Source: an uncultured Latescibacterota bacterium (GTDB lineage: Bacteria > Latescibacterota > UBA2968 > UBA8231). From it: a stretch of DNA of 64,000 nucleotides. A program made the position numbers and the translations under genes. The notes beneath the pieces were generated by a model, which saw only the letters and a program-made list of their open reading frames with translations, had not been told where the DNA came from and did no database searches. Shown here piece by piece: positions 32,329 to 43,776 of the stretch (within the stretch, counting starts at the first letter, position 1; each line of letters begins with the position of its first letter). The stretch spans positions 2,480,001 to 2,544,000 of the forward strand of contig OX638377.1 of assembly GCA_951813615.1 (NCBI GenBank). The letters are read 5' to 3'.

Positions 32329-33525
32329 TCAGCGCCGGGACGGCTGGGATAGCTCGACGCCAGTGTCGGCCCCGTGCACGCGCCGACCCCACAGGTGGAC
32401 GCGACCTTTCCAACGGAAAATCCCCAAGCAGCCAAGGCTGCCGACTAAAACTACGTGCAGGGGTTGCAACAAGACCCACAGCGGAAAATAGCGGCGCAAC
32501 TCGCGCCGACCCGATAGCGATATCCCGCCGTCAAATACACCCCACTCACCCCACACCTTCGCCCCCACCGCGCCCAAGGCCCACAGGGGGTCTAGCAAGC
32601 CGGCCACACACAGCAAGGGGGCCATGAGCGTCGCCCAGCTCAAAATGTATGTGAGCAGCATATAGCCGAAAAAGAGCGGATCTAGGCGGGCGAGGACCGG
32701 AGCATTGGAGGCCCAGCGGCTGCGCTGGCCGAATACCCCCCCCCAAGACGCGGCCACCGGATGCCGCACAAAGGTTGCAGGCTGGCTGGCAAAGACAATG
32801 GACCACCGGCCCGAGCGGCGCATAGCCTGCATGAGCAGCACATCGTCGCCAGAAGCCCGGTGCATGATCTTTTCATAGCCGCCAACGGCGAAAAAGGCCT
32901 CCCGCAAAAAGGCCAAATTCTGCCCAGAGGCCGCCATGGGATGGCCCCAACCGGTGCTGCCCCAGATGCAGGCCATCAAGCAGATGAAGTCAACGGCCTC
33001 GTATCCCTGACGCCAACCCTTGATCTCGGATGGCGAACCGATTTGCGAAAAGCCGATGACCATGCCCACCCCATCGTCAAAGTGCGATACCATGCCGCGG
33101 ATCCATCCCGGAGCGACCTGACAATCGGCATCCGTAGTGAGAATCACCTCTCCTCGTGCTTCGGTGATCCCCAAGCTGAGCGCGGCCTTCTTCGATCCCG
33201 GCCCTTCGGTGCGCAGCAAGCGCACGGACGCCATCTCCCCGCTGAACTCGCGCACGATGTGGCCCGTGCCGTCGGTGGAGCCGTCGTCAACGACGATGAT
33301 TTCGTAGCAATCTTGGGGATAATCCTGCGCCAGCAGGGAGCGCAGGCAGGAAGCGATGTGAACGGCCTCGTTGCGGGCGGCGACGACGACCGACACCAAC
33401 TGGACGCGCTCGGCATTGGCCTTGCTAGAACGGCGGCGCATCCCGGTGACGAACCAACAAGCCCCGAGCAAATAGGCCAGCGCACAGAACGCCAAGAGGT
33501 ATTCGGGCGCGGACAGCGCGGGCAT
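32329..33525 (-). CDS. membrane glycosyltransferase, family 2
   Basis: A 398-aa inner-membrane GT2. An N-terminal helix (LLAFCALAYLLGACWFVTGM) is followed by the GT-A domain: VVVAARNEAVHIASCL, IIVVDDGSTDGTG, ILTTDADCQVAPGWI (DxD-like), SGDDVLLMQAMRRSG and RQRS-like FGQRSRWASN. Three or four C-terminal helices complete it. It resembles the ceramide glucosyltransferase/HpnI-type and cellulose-synthase-like branch. The start overlaps the stop of the radical-SAM gene (TGATG). It is one of two GT2s flanking that gene. Confidence 0.88.
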   Translation of the reverse strand: MPALSAPEYLLAFCALAYLLGACWFVTGMRRRSSKANAERVQLVSVVVAARNEAVHIASCLRSLLAQDYPQDCYEIIVVDDGSTDGTGHIVREFSGEMASVRLLRTEGPGSKKAALSLGITEARGEVILTTDADCQVAPGWIRGMVSHFDDGVGMVIGFSQIGSPSEIKGWRQGYEAVDFICLMACIWGSTGWGHPMAASGQNLAFLREAFFAVGGYEKIMHRASGDDVLLMQAMRRSGRWSIVFASQPATFVRHPVAASWGGVFGQRSRWASNAPVLARLDPLFFGYMLLTYILSWATLMAPLLCVAGLLDPLWALGAVGAKVWGEWGVFDGGISLSGRRELRRYFPLWVLLQPLHVVLVGSLGCLGIFRWKGRVHLWGRRVHGADTGVELSQPSRR

Positions 33526-34592
33526 TAGCCCTTGATTTCCTTGATCAGCGAGAACATGCCTCGATAGCCTTCAGAGCAGTTGCGGCACATGTCGAAGCTA
33601 TTGCGGTCGGCGAGGACCTGACGGCGAAAGTCCATATAGGCCCGGCTGCGCCAGATCTCATCAAAAGAACGGCCGTTGAAGGCCTGCCCCATGCCAAAGT
33701 CGACGTCCTTGTCGAAACAGCAGGGCGCAACTGCTCCGTTCCAATTGACCATCGAGCTGTACCACAGCACCTTGCAACCCCGCGCGGGCTGCCCCTTGAC
33801 TACCAACTCATCCTCCGCGTGCTCGTAGCGATTGTACTGTTCGTCCTCGGGCAAGAACTCCTCGGCATCTGCCGAGGTGTAAACTTGGGCGGTCTTGACC
33901 AAGAACTTGTCGACGCGCAGATCCTTGGCCAGCGCTTCAGCCGTGGCCAGATCGCGCTCGTTGTGCTTCATAACGATGAATTGCAAGTTGATCAGCGGCG
34001 TCTGTGATCCCAGCGCCTCTTTGGCTGCGACCAGTAGGCGAACCCCGGAGAAGACGCGCTCGATCTGACCGCCGACTCGGTACCGTTCGTACGTTTCTTG
34101 ATCGACCCCATCCAGCGAGACGATCATCTCGTCCAGCCCCGACTCGACGATGGCCTGCGCCTGCTCCGGGTTGCGAACGAAGTGGCCGTTGGTGCTAGTG
34201 AAGGTGAAGATGCCGCGGTCGCTGGCGTAGCGCACCATCTGGTTGAAGCACTTGTTGATATACGGCTCGCCTTGGTTCCACAGCATCATCATAAATGCCT
34301 CGTCGCCGAGTTCGTCAACCAGCTTTTTGAAGTCCTCCAAGCCCATAGTGCCTCGGGGACGACGCATCTCGCCATTGCCCGAAGGGCACAAGGGGCACTT
34401 GAGGTTGCAGAAGTTGGTCGGCTCGACCATGAGCATAAAAGGACGCCCCCACACGATGGGCCGGCGGGTTATCCACGATAGCCCCATGGACGCCAAAACG
34501 GCGAGAAAATTGCCCAGCCGCTTCCAGGAAAATGCGCGAGCGTAGCGCCGAACGTAGCGCGGCAGTGCTTTGGGCGTAATTAGGTAGGCCAA
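33525..34592 (-). CDS. radical-SAM/SPASM protein in a glycan cluster
   Basis: A 355-aa radical-SAM enzyme. I place the start at TTG 34592 (read as MAYLITPKALPRYV), since AAAGGAG precedes it and the alternative ATG 34643 lies inside the upstream gene. The SAM cluster motif is in TNFCNLKCPLCPSGNGEMRR. The C-terminal SPASM-type region has GCKVLWYSSM, GAVAPCCFD and DMCRNCSEG for a second cluster. The substrate is unknown; members modify peptides or lipids or act in glycan and alkaloid routes. Its place between two GT2 genes, translationally coupled to one, suggests that it modifies the glycolipid or surface polymer they make. Confidence 0.82.
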   Translation of the reverse strand: MAYLITPKALPRYVRRYARAFSWKRLGNFLAVLASMGLSWITRRPIVWGRPFMLMVEPTNFCNLKCPLCPSGNGEMRRPRGTMGLEDFKKLVDELGDEAFMMMLWNQGEPYINKCFNQMVRYASDRGIFTFTSTNGHFVRNPEQAQAIVESGLDEMIVSLDGVDQETYERYRVGGQIERVFSGVRLLVAAKEALGSQTPLINLQFIVMKHNERDLATAEALAKDLRVDKFLVKTAQVYTSADAEEFLPEDEQYNRYEHAEDELVVKGQPARGCKVLWYSSMVNWNGAVAPCCFDKDVDFGMGQAFNGRSFDEIWRSRAYMDFRRQVLADRNSFDMCRNCSEGYRGMFSLIKEIKG

Positions 34593-34605
34593 ATCAGCTC
34601 CTTTA

Positions 34606-35718
34606 TCAGGGTTTCCAGCGAAACCATCCCCGGCGACCGACAACTGTGAAGATTAGCACATAGGGAATATATAAAACTTCCACTAGTGGCAAATAGCGCA
34701 GAAGCGCGCGCTCCTTGGGCACGGCCATCCGCTTGAGCAGCAAAAAGTCAACGGCCCAGCGCATAAACCACATACCCGCGACCCAGTTATTCCAGCTTTG
34801 AGTCCAGAGCATCTGCACCAGCCCCCAAGCCAGAAAACCGTGGAATAAGTAGACGCCTACGGCTAAATAAAACGCGCGGCCCTTGTAGTGGCCCCCTTTG
34901 GCTGCGTGCCGGAGCTTTTGTTGAATAGCGTCTGAGAGCTTAGCCGGCGGCGGCTGCGAGAGGACGACAGCCCGGCGGTTAAACGCCATGGCCCATCGGC
35001 CTTGGTCACTCAGCAACCGCATGAAGTACACATCGTCACCCCCGACCAGATGCCCGATTTGCGCGAAGCCGCCCAGTTCGTCGTACACTTGGCGGCGATA
35101 GCCCAAATTGCGGCCCGTACACGACAGCGGGTGCCCCATGCCAAAGCTCCCCGCCCCCAGCGCCCCTACCCCAATATTGTCCACGGCCAAAACCTTGGCC
35201 AGCACGCCGGAGACCGGATCGGGCCGCGCGTACCCGGCGACTAAGCCAACCTCTGGGGCAAAATGCGTCACCATTGAGCGGACCCAATCTGCGGGCGGGC
35301 GGCAATCGGCATCGGTAAAGAGCAAAATTTCCCCACTACTCGCTGCAATCCCTTCGGCTAGAGCACTTTTCTTCGGGCATTTAAACTGCCCGTCAGACTT
35401 GGCCTGCACGCCCTTGAGTGCCGACCAATTCGCCGCCTTTGCGGTTATGATGTCCCAAGTTCGGTCGCGCGAGCGGTCGTCCACGACGATCACTTCAAAC
35501 GGCCCCTGATAGTCCTGGCAGGCGAGCGCGTCCAAGCAGTGCGGCAAGGTCTCTTCCTCATCGCGTGCGGCGACAATGGCACTTACCGAGGGCTGATCAC
35601 TAGCTAGGGCCGGGCCGGATCGCCGCCCACTCAAGCCGCGCCACAGCCAGAGAACGCTACCCACGTAGATCGCACCACTCAAGAGCAAGCCCGCCTTTTG
35701 CAGATCCATCAGCTCCAT
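34606..35718 (-). CDS. membrane glycosyltransferase, family 2 (second)
   Basis: A 370-aa GT2 with the same plan as its neighbour: an N-terminal helix (LLLSGAIYVGSVLWLWRGL), a GT-A domain (SAIVAARDEEETLPHCLDAL, VIVVDDRSRDRTWDI, LLFTDADCRPPADW, GGDDVYFMRLLSDQGRW) and three C-terminal helices. KLRHAAKGGHYKGR replaces the usual QxxRW. The two GT2s are paralogs and may add successive sugars. ATG 35718 is used; a second ATG three codons in is also possible. It begins 9 bases after the Wzi-like gene. Confidence 0.86.
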   Translation of the reverse strand: MELMDLQKAGLLLSGAIYVGSVLWLWRGLSGRRSGPALASDQPSVSAIVAARDEEETLPHCLDALACQDYQGPFEVIVVDDRSRDRTWDIITAKAANWSALKGVQAKSDGQFKCPKKSALAEGIAASSGEILLFTDADCRPPADWVRSMVTHFAPEVGLVAGYARPDPVSGVLAKVLAVDNIGVGALGAGSFGMGHPLSCTGRNLGYRRQVYDELGGFAQIGHLVGGDDVYFMRLLSDQGRWAMAFNRRAVVLSQPPPAKLSDAIQQKLRHAAKGGHYKGRAFYLAVGVYLFHGFLAWGLVQMLWTQSWNNWVAGMWFMRWAVDFLLLKRMAVPKERALLRYLPLVEVLYIPYVLIFTVVGRRGWFRWKP

Positions 35719-35727
35719 AAGGCGACC

Positions 35728-39982
<4,255 letters not shown>

Positions 39983-39990
<8 letters not shown>

Positions 39991-40837
39991 CGCGTACTTC
40001 GCCCGTGTATAAATCAGGATTACCCAACTGGGCGAAACCCTCGTCAAACCCCTGGCAAAAATTTTCCACAGCCGATTCGCCTAGCTTGACGACCTCCTCG
40101 TAGGCTTGGTCTGAGGGCAGTAGCGGGCGAGCCAAGGCCGCACCATCCTTAAAGCGCACCCAGTGCTCGAGCCAATCCCCGAGAACCTTGCGCCCTAGGT
40201 GGGCAAACGCCAACGTATACAGAGGGTTAGGGCGGCGTCCGGCCACGCGGATGTGCCCTCCCCACCAGAGAATTTTGGGGATTCGCTGCAGCCACCGGGC
40301 GGTGGCCTCACCTCCTCGCGCTAGCAGGCGCTCGTCGGCATCTTGGCCGTAAAAGGCCTCCCCCACATCCCCCAACAAGCTGCGGCCATCAGCGCGGCGG
40401 GGAAAGTGCAGACGCGCGCTCCACAGCCCATCCCCCCCCTCGCCGGCCAACAAGCGGCAATCAATCCCCCATTCCAAGCGCAGATGCCACAAATCGGGCG
40501 CAGCCGGCCGGGTGCCCTCGCGGAGCAAGGCGGCCACGCGGTCCTCAACCCAAGGATGCACGGCCATATCTGTATAGACGTGAAGTCCCCAACCCGCGGC
40601 AAACGCTCGCTCGTCCGTGCTAGCGGCCTCTTGGGTTAGGGCGCGCAAGAAGTCACCACACCGCTCCAGATGCGCGCGATGCGACAAGGCCGCTGGTCCG
40701 CCGGGGAAAAAACCGATATCCGGGCCTACGGAACCAGCGGCAAAGGCCGCCTGCATCTCTCCTTCGCCTGCGCAGTCGCCAAAAACTAGGGGAAAGACGC
40801 GCTCGGCCAGCCACAAGTGGAAAAAGCTACCCGCCAC
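39983..40837 (-). CDS. zinc-dependent phospholipase C-like protein
   Basis: A 284-aa protein of the PF00882 type. AGSFFHLWLAERVF near the start, AAFAAGSVGPDIGFFPGG, LSHRAHLERC, GWGLHVYTDMAVHPWVED and LRLEWGIDC give the His/Asp set of the zinc site found in bacterial phospholipase C and P1-nuclease relatives. There is no signal peptide, unlike the secreted enzymes. The start is GTG 40837, three bases after the ssb stop. The substrate is unknown. Confidence 0.72.
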
Positions 40838-40840
40838 ACG

Positions 40841-41359
40841 CTAGAACGGCAGGTCGTCGTCGTCGCCACCCGGACCCGGTGGAGGTGCCTCGGGCTGGGC
40901 GGCTGGACCGGCGTTTTGTCCGCCAGCCGGCCGGTCGGAGTAGCCAGCATTTCTACCACCAAAGTCCGAACCGCCGCCAGCACGACTGCCGCCCTCGTCA
41001 CCATAACCCGGACCACCGCCCTCGCCGCGAGAATCGAGCATCTGCATGTCGTTGACTACGATCTCGGTCATATAGCGTTTCTGGCCGCTCTGGTCGTCCC
41101 AAGAACGGGTCTGCAACCTGCCCTCGACATAGATCTTAGCACCCTTTTTGAGGTACTGTCCGGCAATCTCGGCCAGTTTGCTCCAGAGCACGAGCCGGTG
41201 CCACTCGGTCCGCTCCTGGCGCTGGCCATCCTTGTCGTTCCAAGACTCGTTGGTCGCCAAGCTGAAATTGGCTACGGGTGCGCCATTTGGCGTGTATTTC
41301 ACTTCGGGGTCGCTGCCCAAATTGCCGATCAAGATTACTTTGTTTACTCCACGGGCCAT
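40841..41359 (-). CDS. ssb: single-stranded DNA-binding protein
   Basis: A 172-aa SSB. ATG 41359 ([19 protein letters not shown]) has AAAGGAG before it. The OB fold covers residues 1-108 ([54 protein letters not shown]). A flexible Gly/Pro-rich linker leads to the acidic tip DDDDLPF that recruits replication and repair proteins. It is the first gene of an operon with a PLC-like and a membrane protein, an uncommon arrangement. Confidence 0.96.
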   Translation of the reverse strand: MARGVNKVILIGNLGSDPEVKYTPNGAPVANFSLATNESWNDKDGQRQERTEWHRLVLWSKLAEIAGQYLKKGAKIYVEGRLQTRSWDDQSGQKRYMTEIVVNDMQMLDSRGEGGGPGYGDEGGSRAGGGSDFGGRNAGYSDRPAGGQNAGPAAQPEAPPPGPGGDDDDLPF

Positions 41360-41482
41360 ATATTCGCTCCTTTTTGCGGGCGCACCGCAAGCGCGAGCAC
41401 GCCCATTAATGTTCGCAATTTTGCTTATCTTAGGCGCAAGCCCCAGCCCAGTCAAGGCCATCCCCTCGCCTCGCCGGTGGGC

Positions 41483-41511
41483 TTGACTTTCTCAGGCAGC
41501 TTTCCTATTCT
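41483..41511 (+). promoter_or_regulatory. possible promoter upstream of ftsA
   Basis: TTGACT (41483-41488) and TATTCT (41506-41511), 17-base spacer. It would give a long leader of about 205 bases. The rest of the 363-base gap 41360-41722 between ssb and ftsA shows no gene or clear structure. Confidence 0.35.
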
Positions 41512-41722
41512 TCCATATCCCAACTATTACTAAAAGGCTTACGGTGGACCGACTCCCCCCTTTGTCGGCGTTGTGAGCCTAGTAATTGGGACCAATTGCC
41601 CCAATCTGTTGTGTCGTATCACCGCTGCTATGCGGTCGCTTTTCTCCCCTCTCAGTTCGTCCTCGTTTTGCGCCTACTGCGCTGCATTTTGCGGCTGCGC
41701 TTAGAAGGAAGGTTCGCCAACC

Positions 41723-42934
41723 ATGGCTGGATCCCCCGTCGTCATTCTCGATGTTGGTGCATCAAAAGTTCTATGCCTAGTCGGCGAGGTGCAGAACAAT
41801 TCTCAAGTCAAAATTTTGGGCCTAGGGGAAAGCCCCTGCACCGGCCTGCGCCGCAGCGCCGTCATTGACATGCCCCAAGTAGCAGAGTCAATCCACACAG
41901 CCATAGCCGAGGCTGAACGCTCAACCGGTCTCAAAATTGCCGGGGCCTATCTCGGCATGGCCGGCGAAGGCATTAGCGCCCAGACTAATACTAGCGCGGT
42001 GGGCATCTCCGGCTCCAACCCTATTTCCGAAGAGGACCGGGACCGCGCCTTACTTGCCGTCGCCCAAGAGCAGATCGCCGATGACCAGACGGTTTTACAT
42101 CGCTTCGTCCAGAGCTACGCCGTCGATGACGAACTGGTGCAAAACCCGCTCTGGCTGCACGGCAATCGCCTATCGATTGAGGTGCTAACCGTTTCCGCGG
42201 ACGAGCATTTATGCACGGCCTTTCGCCACGCCGCCGCCAAAGTCGGCGTTGAAATCGCCGGCGTCGTCCTCGAAAGTGTCGGCGCTGCCCACGCTACCTT
42301 GTCGCAAGATGAACGAGACATGGGCGTGGCCCTGATCGACCTTGGTGCCGGCACCTGCGATATAGCTGTGTTCCTAGGTCCGCTGCGGCACGTGGAGGAA
42401 ATTCCACTGGGTGGCGACGATATAACACGCGATCTCTCAGTGGTTTTGAGTATCCCATTCCGCGAAGCAGAACAGCTCAAATGCCGCTTCGGCAGCGTTA
42501 GCTGCTCCGGCGAAGAGGGTGACCAAGCCGTCACGTACCACACGACCGCTGGCCGTGCCTGCTCCTTAACTCGGCAGCAGGTCAGCGCGATCATCGAAGC
42601 TCGGCAGCGCGAGATTTTTGAATACGTGCGCCAAACTCTCGTCAATACCCCCTATAACGATCGCTTGTCCGCCGGCATCGTGCTCACCGGCGGCGGGGCT
42701 TCGCTCGGACAGATCGCGCCGCTCGCCGAAGAGGTGTTCGGCCATCAGGTCCGCATTGGCGTCCCCCAAGACGTGATCGCCCCAGCCACGGTCAGCGACC
42801 CCAGCTATGCTACCGCGATCGGCCTGCTGCGCTTTGTTGCCAACGAACACAGCGCAGCAGCCGAGGCGCACGACGCCGACCGGCCCCGCAATGGCGTTGC
42901 CCACGCGATAGGCAAGCTGTTCAATTTCTTTTAA
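41723..42934 (+). CDS. ftsA: cell division protein FtsA
   Basis: A 403-aa actin-fold protein that ties FtsZ to the membrane. VVILDVGASKVLCLVGE is phosphate 1, GLKIAGAYLGMAGEGISAQ starts the 1C domain typical of FtsA, VALIDLGAGTCDIAVF is phosphate 2, and GIVLTGGGASLGQI the adenosine motif. The end NGVAHAIGKLFNFF is the amphipathic membrane-targeting helix. AAGGAAGG lies ten bases before the ATG. ftsQ is not upstream and ftsZ is not downstream; a tRNA-Thr follows. The gene is thus outside the usual dcw arrangement. MreB or PilM are less likely given the 1C segment and the terminal helix. Confidence 0.88.
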   Translation: MAGSPVVILDVGASKVLCLVGEVQNNSQVKILGLGESPCTGLRRSAVIDMPQVAESIHTAIAEAERSTGLKIAGAYLGMAGEGISAQTNTSAVGISGSNPISEEDRDRALLAVAQEQIADDQTVLHRFVQSYAVDDELVQNPLWLHGNRLSIEVLTVSADEHLCTAFRHAAAKVGVEIAGVVLESVGAAHATLSQDERDMGVALIDLGAGTCDIAVFLGPLRHVEEIPLGGDDITRDLSVVLSIPFREAEQLKCRFGSVSCSGEEGDQAVTYHTTAGRACSLTRQQVSAIIEARQREIFEYVRQTLVNTPYNDRLSAGIVLTGGGASLGQIAPLAEEVFGHQVRIGVPQDVIAPATVSDPSYATAIGLLRFVANEHSAAAEAHDADRPRNGVAHAIGKLFNFF

Positions 42935-42959
42935 TGCGCGACGCGAACTGGAGCGGTTC

Positions 42960-42988
42960 TTGACACCGTAGCTGGCCCCGCCTAGTTT
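42960..42988 (+). promoter_or_regulatory. promoter for tRNA-Thr
   Basis: TTGACA (42960-42965) and TAGTTT (42983-42988), 17-base spacer, with the start expected about 10 bases before the tRNA. Confidence 0.6.
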
Positions 42989-43003
42989 CTACTGCACTAC
43001 ATC

Positions 43004-43079
43004 GCCGCCATAGCTCAGCTGGTAGAGCAACTCACTCGTAATGAGTAGGTCCCCGGTTCGAGTCCGGGTGGCGGCTCCA
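43004..43079 (+). tRNA. tRNA-Thr (CGT)
   Basis: Full cloverleaf: acceptor GCCGCCA/TGGCGGC, AGCTCAGCTGG D arm, anticodon stem ACTCA/TGAGT around loop CTCGTAA (anticodon CGT), T loop TTCGAGT, and encoded CCA. It begins 69 bases after ftsA. Confidence 0.97.
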
Positions 43080-43233
43080 ATAAAAACAAGGACTTACGGA
43101 AAATATGTGATAGCAGCGAAAAAGTCATGTCAGCACTATGTCAGCAGAAAGTAGAAGAAACCCAATAATGCTGATGGTGTTCAAACTGCTGTCGCTATTC
43201 GGTCGTGAGCCTCTTTGGAACCTGAGGGAACCG

Positions 43234-43272
43234 AAAAACCCCCGTGCTAGGAGATTTGGCACGGGGGTTTTT
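43234..43272 (-). terminator. bidirectional terminator
   Basis: AAAAACCCCCGTGC (43234-43247) and GCACGGGGGTTTTT (43259-43272) form a 14-bp stem with an 11-base loop. It lies between tRNA-Thr and the convergent small exported-protein gene and can end transcripts from both. Confidence 0.85.
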
Positions 43273-43339
43273 CTTTGAAGAACGGTAAGCCTGCGTCGAG
43301 CATTTTTGCCTATCCAAGGGCCACATGGTCGCCACATCT

Positions 43340-43720
43340 TCAGTCGATGCCGAGCGCACTTTCTAGCTTCGGGCGAAAGCCGACGCAGGACACTGTCTTG
43401 CTCTGGGTGTCTCGTATTCCGGGGGGAGAGCTTTTGTCTATCGTCCAGCGCACGGCACACGGTTTTGGTTGATCGAGGAAGGTCAGCGTGAAATCTACGC
43501 TTCCCTTGGCCGCGCTGACGTGCCCCTTGTTCTTGTCTATGCTCTTGATCTCGTATTCAGCGGCCCGCAGCACCTCGATCGCTATCTCCAGCACTTTGGC
43601 CCGGTTGGGCGTGGAGGACGATGCGTCTCCCCCTCCGCCGCCAGGTCTGCCGGTTGCGCAGTTAATCCCTGAAAGCAACAGCGCGAGTATTGACAGGGTA
43701 GAGAATATGGCTTTAGACAT
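43340..43720 (-). CDS. small exported protein, unknown
   Basis: A 126-aa protein. ATG 43720 (MSKAIFSTLSILALLL) has AAAGGATG before it. A signal sequence is followed by a cysteine in SGINCATG. Asn before Cys makes it a weak lipobox, so lipidation is uncertain. A short glycine-rich stretch (RPGGGGGD) leads to a small domain with AKVLEIAIEVLRAAEYEIKS, KGHVSAAKGSVDFTLTF and PCAVRWTID. Two cysteines (PCAVRW, VSCVGF) may form a disulfide. No family was recognised. It follows the metzincin gene by 56 bases and may share its message. Confidence 0.65.
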   Translation of the reverse strand: MSKAIFSTLSILALLLSGINCATGRPGGGGGDASSSTPNRAKVLEIAIEVLRAAEYEIKSIDKNKGHVSAAKGSVDFTLTFLDQPKPCAVRWTIDKSSPPGIRDTQSKTVSCVGFRPKLESALGID

Positions 43721-43776
43721 GGGTTCATCCTTTCGGTAGTGAGTTAGATACACGGTTTGGAATCTGGCCTACGCCG

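Noticed and set aside
43125-43460. Minus-strand 111-aa frame after the exported orphan
   Set aside because: It overlaps the better-supported 43340-43720 gene in another frame and runs through the terminator hairpin.
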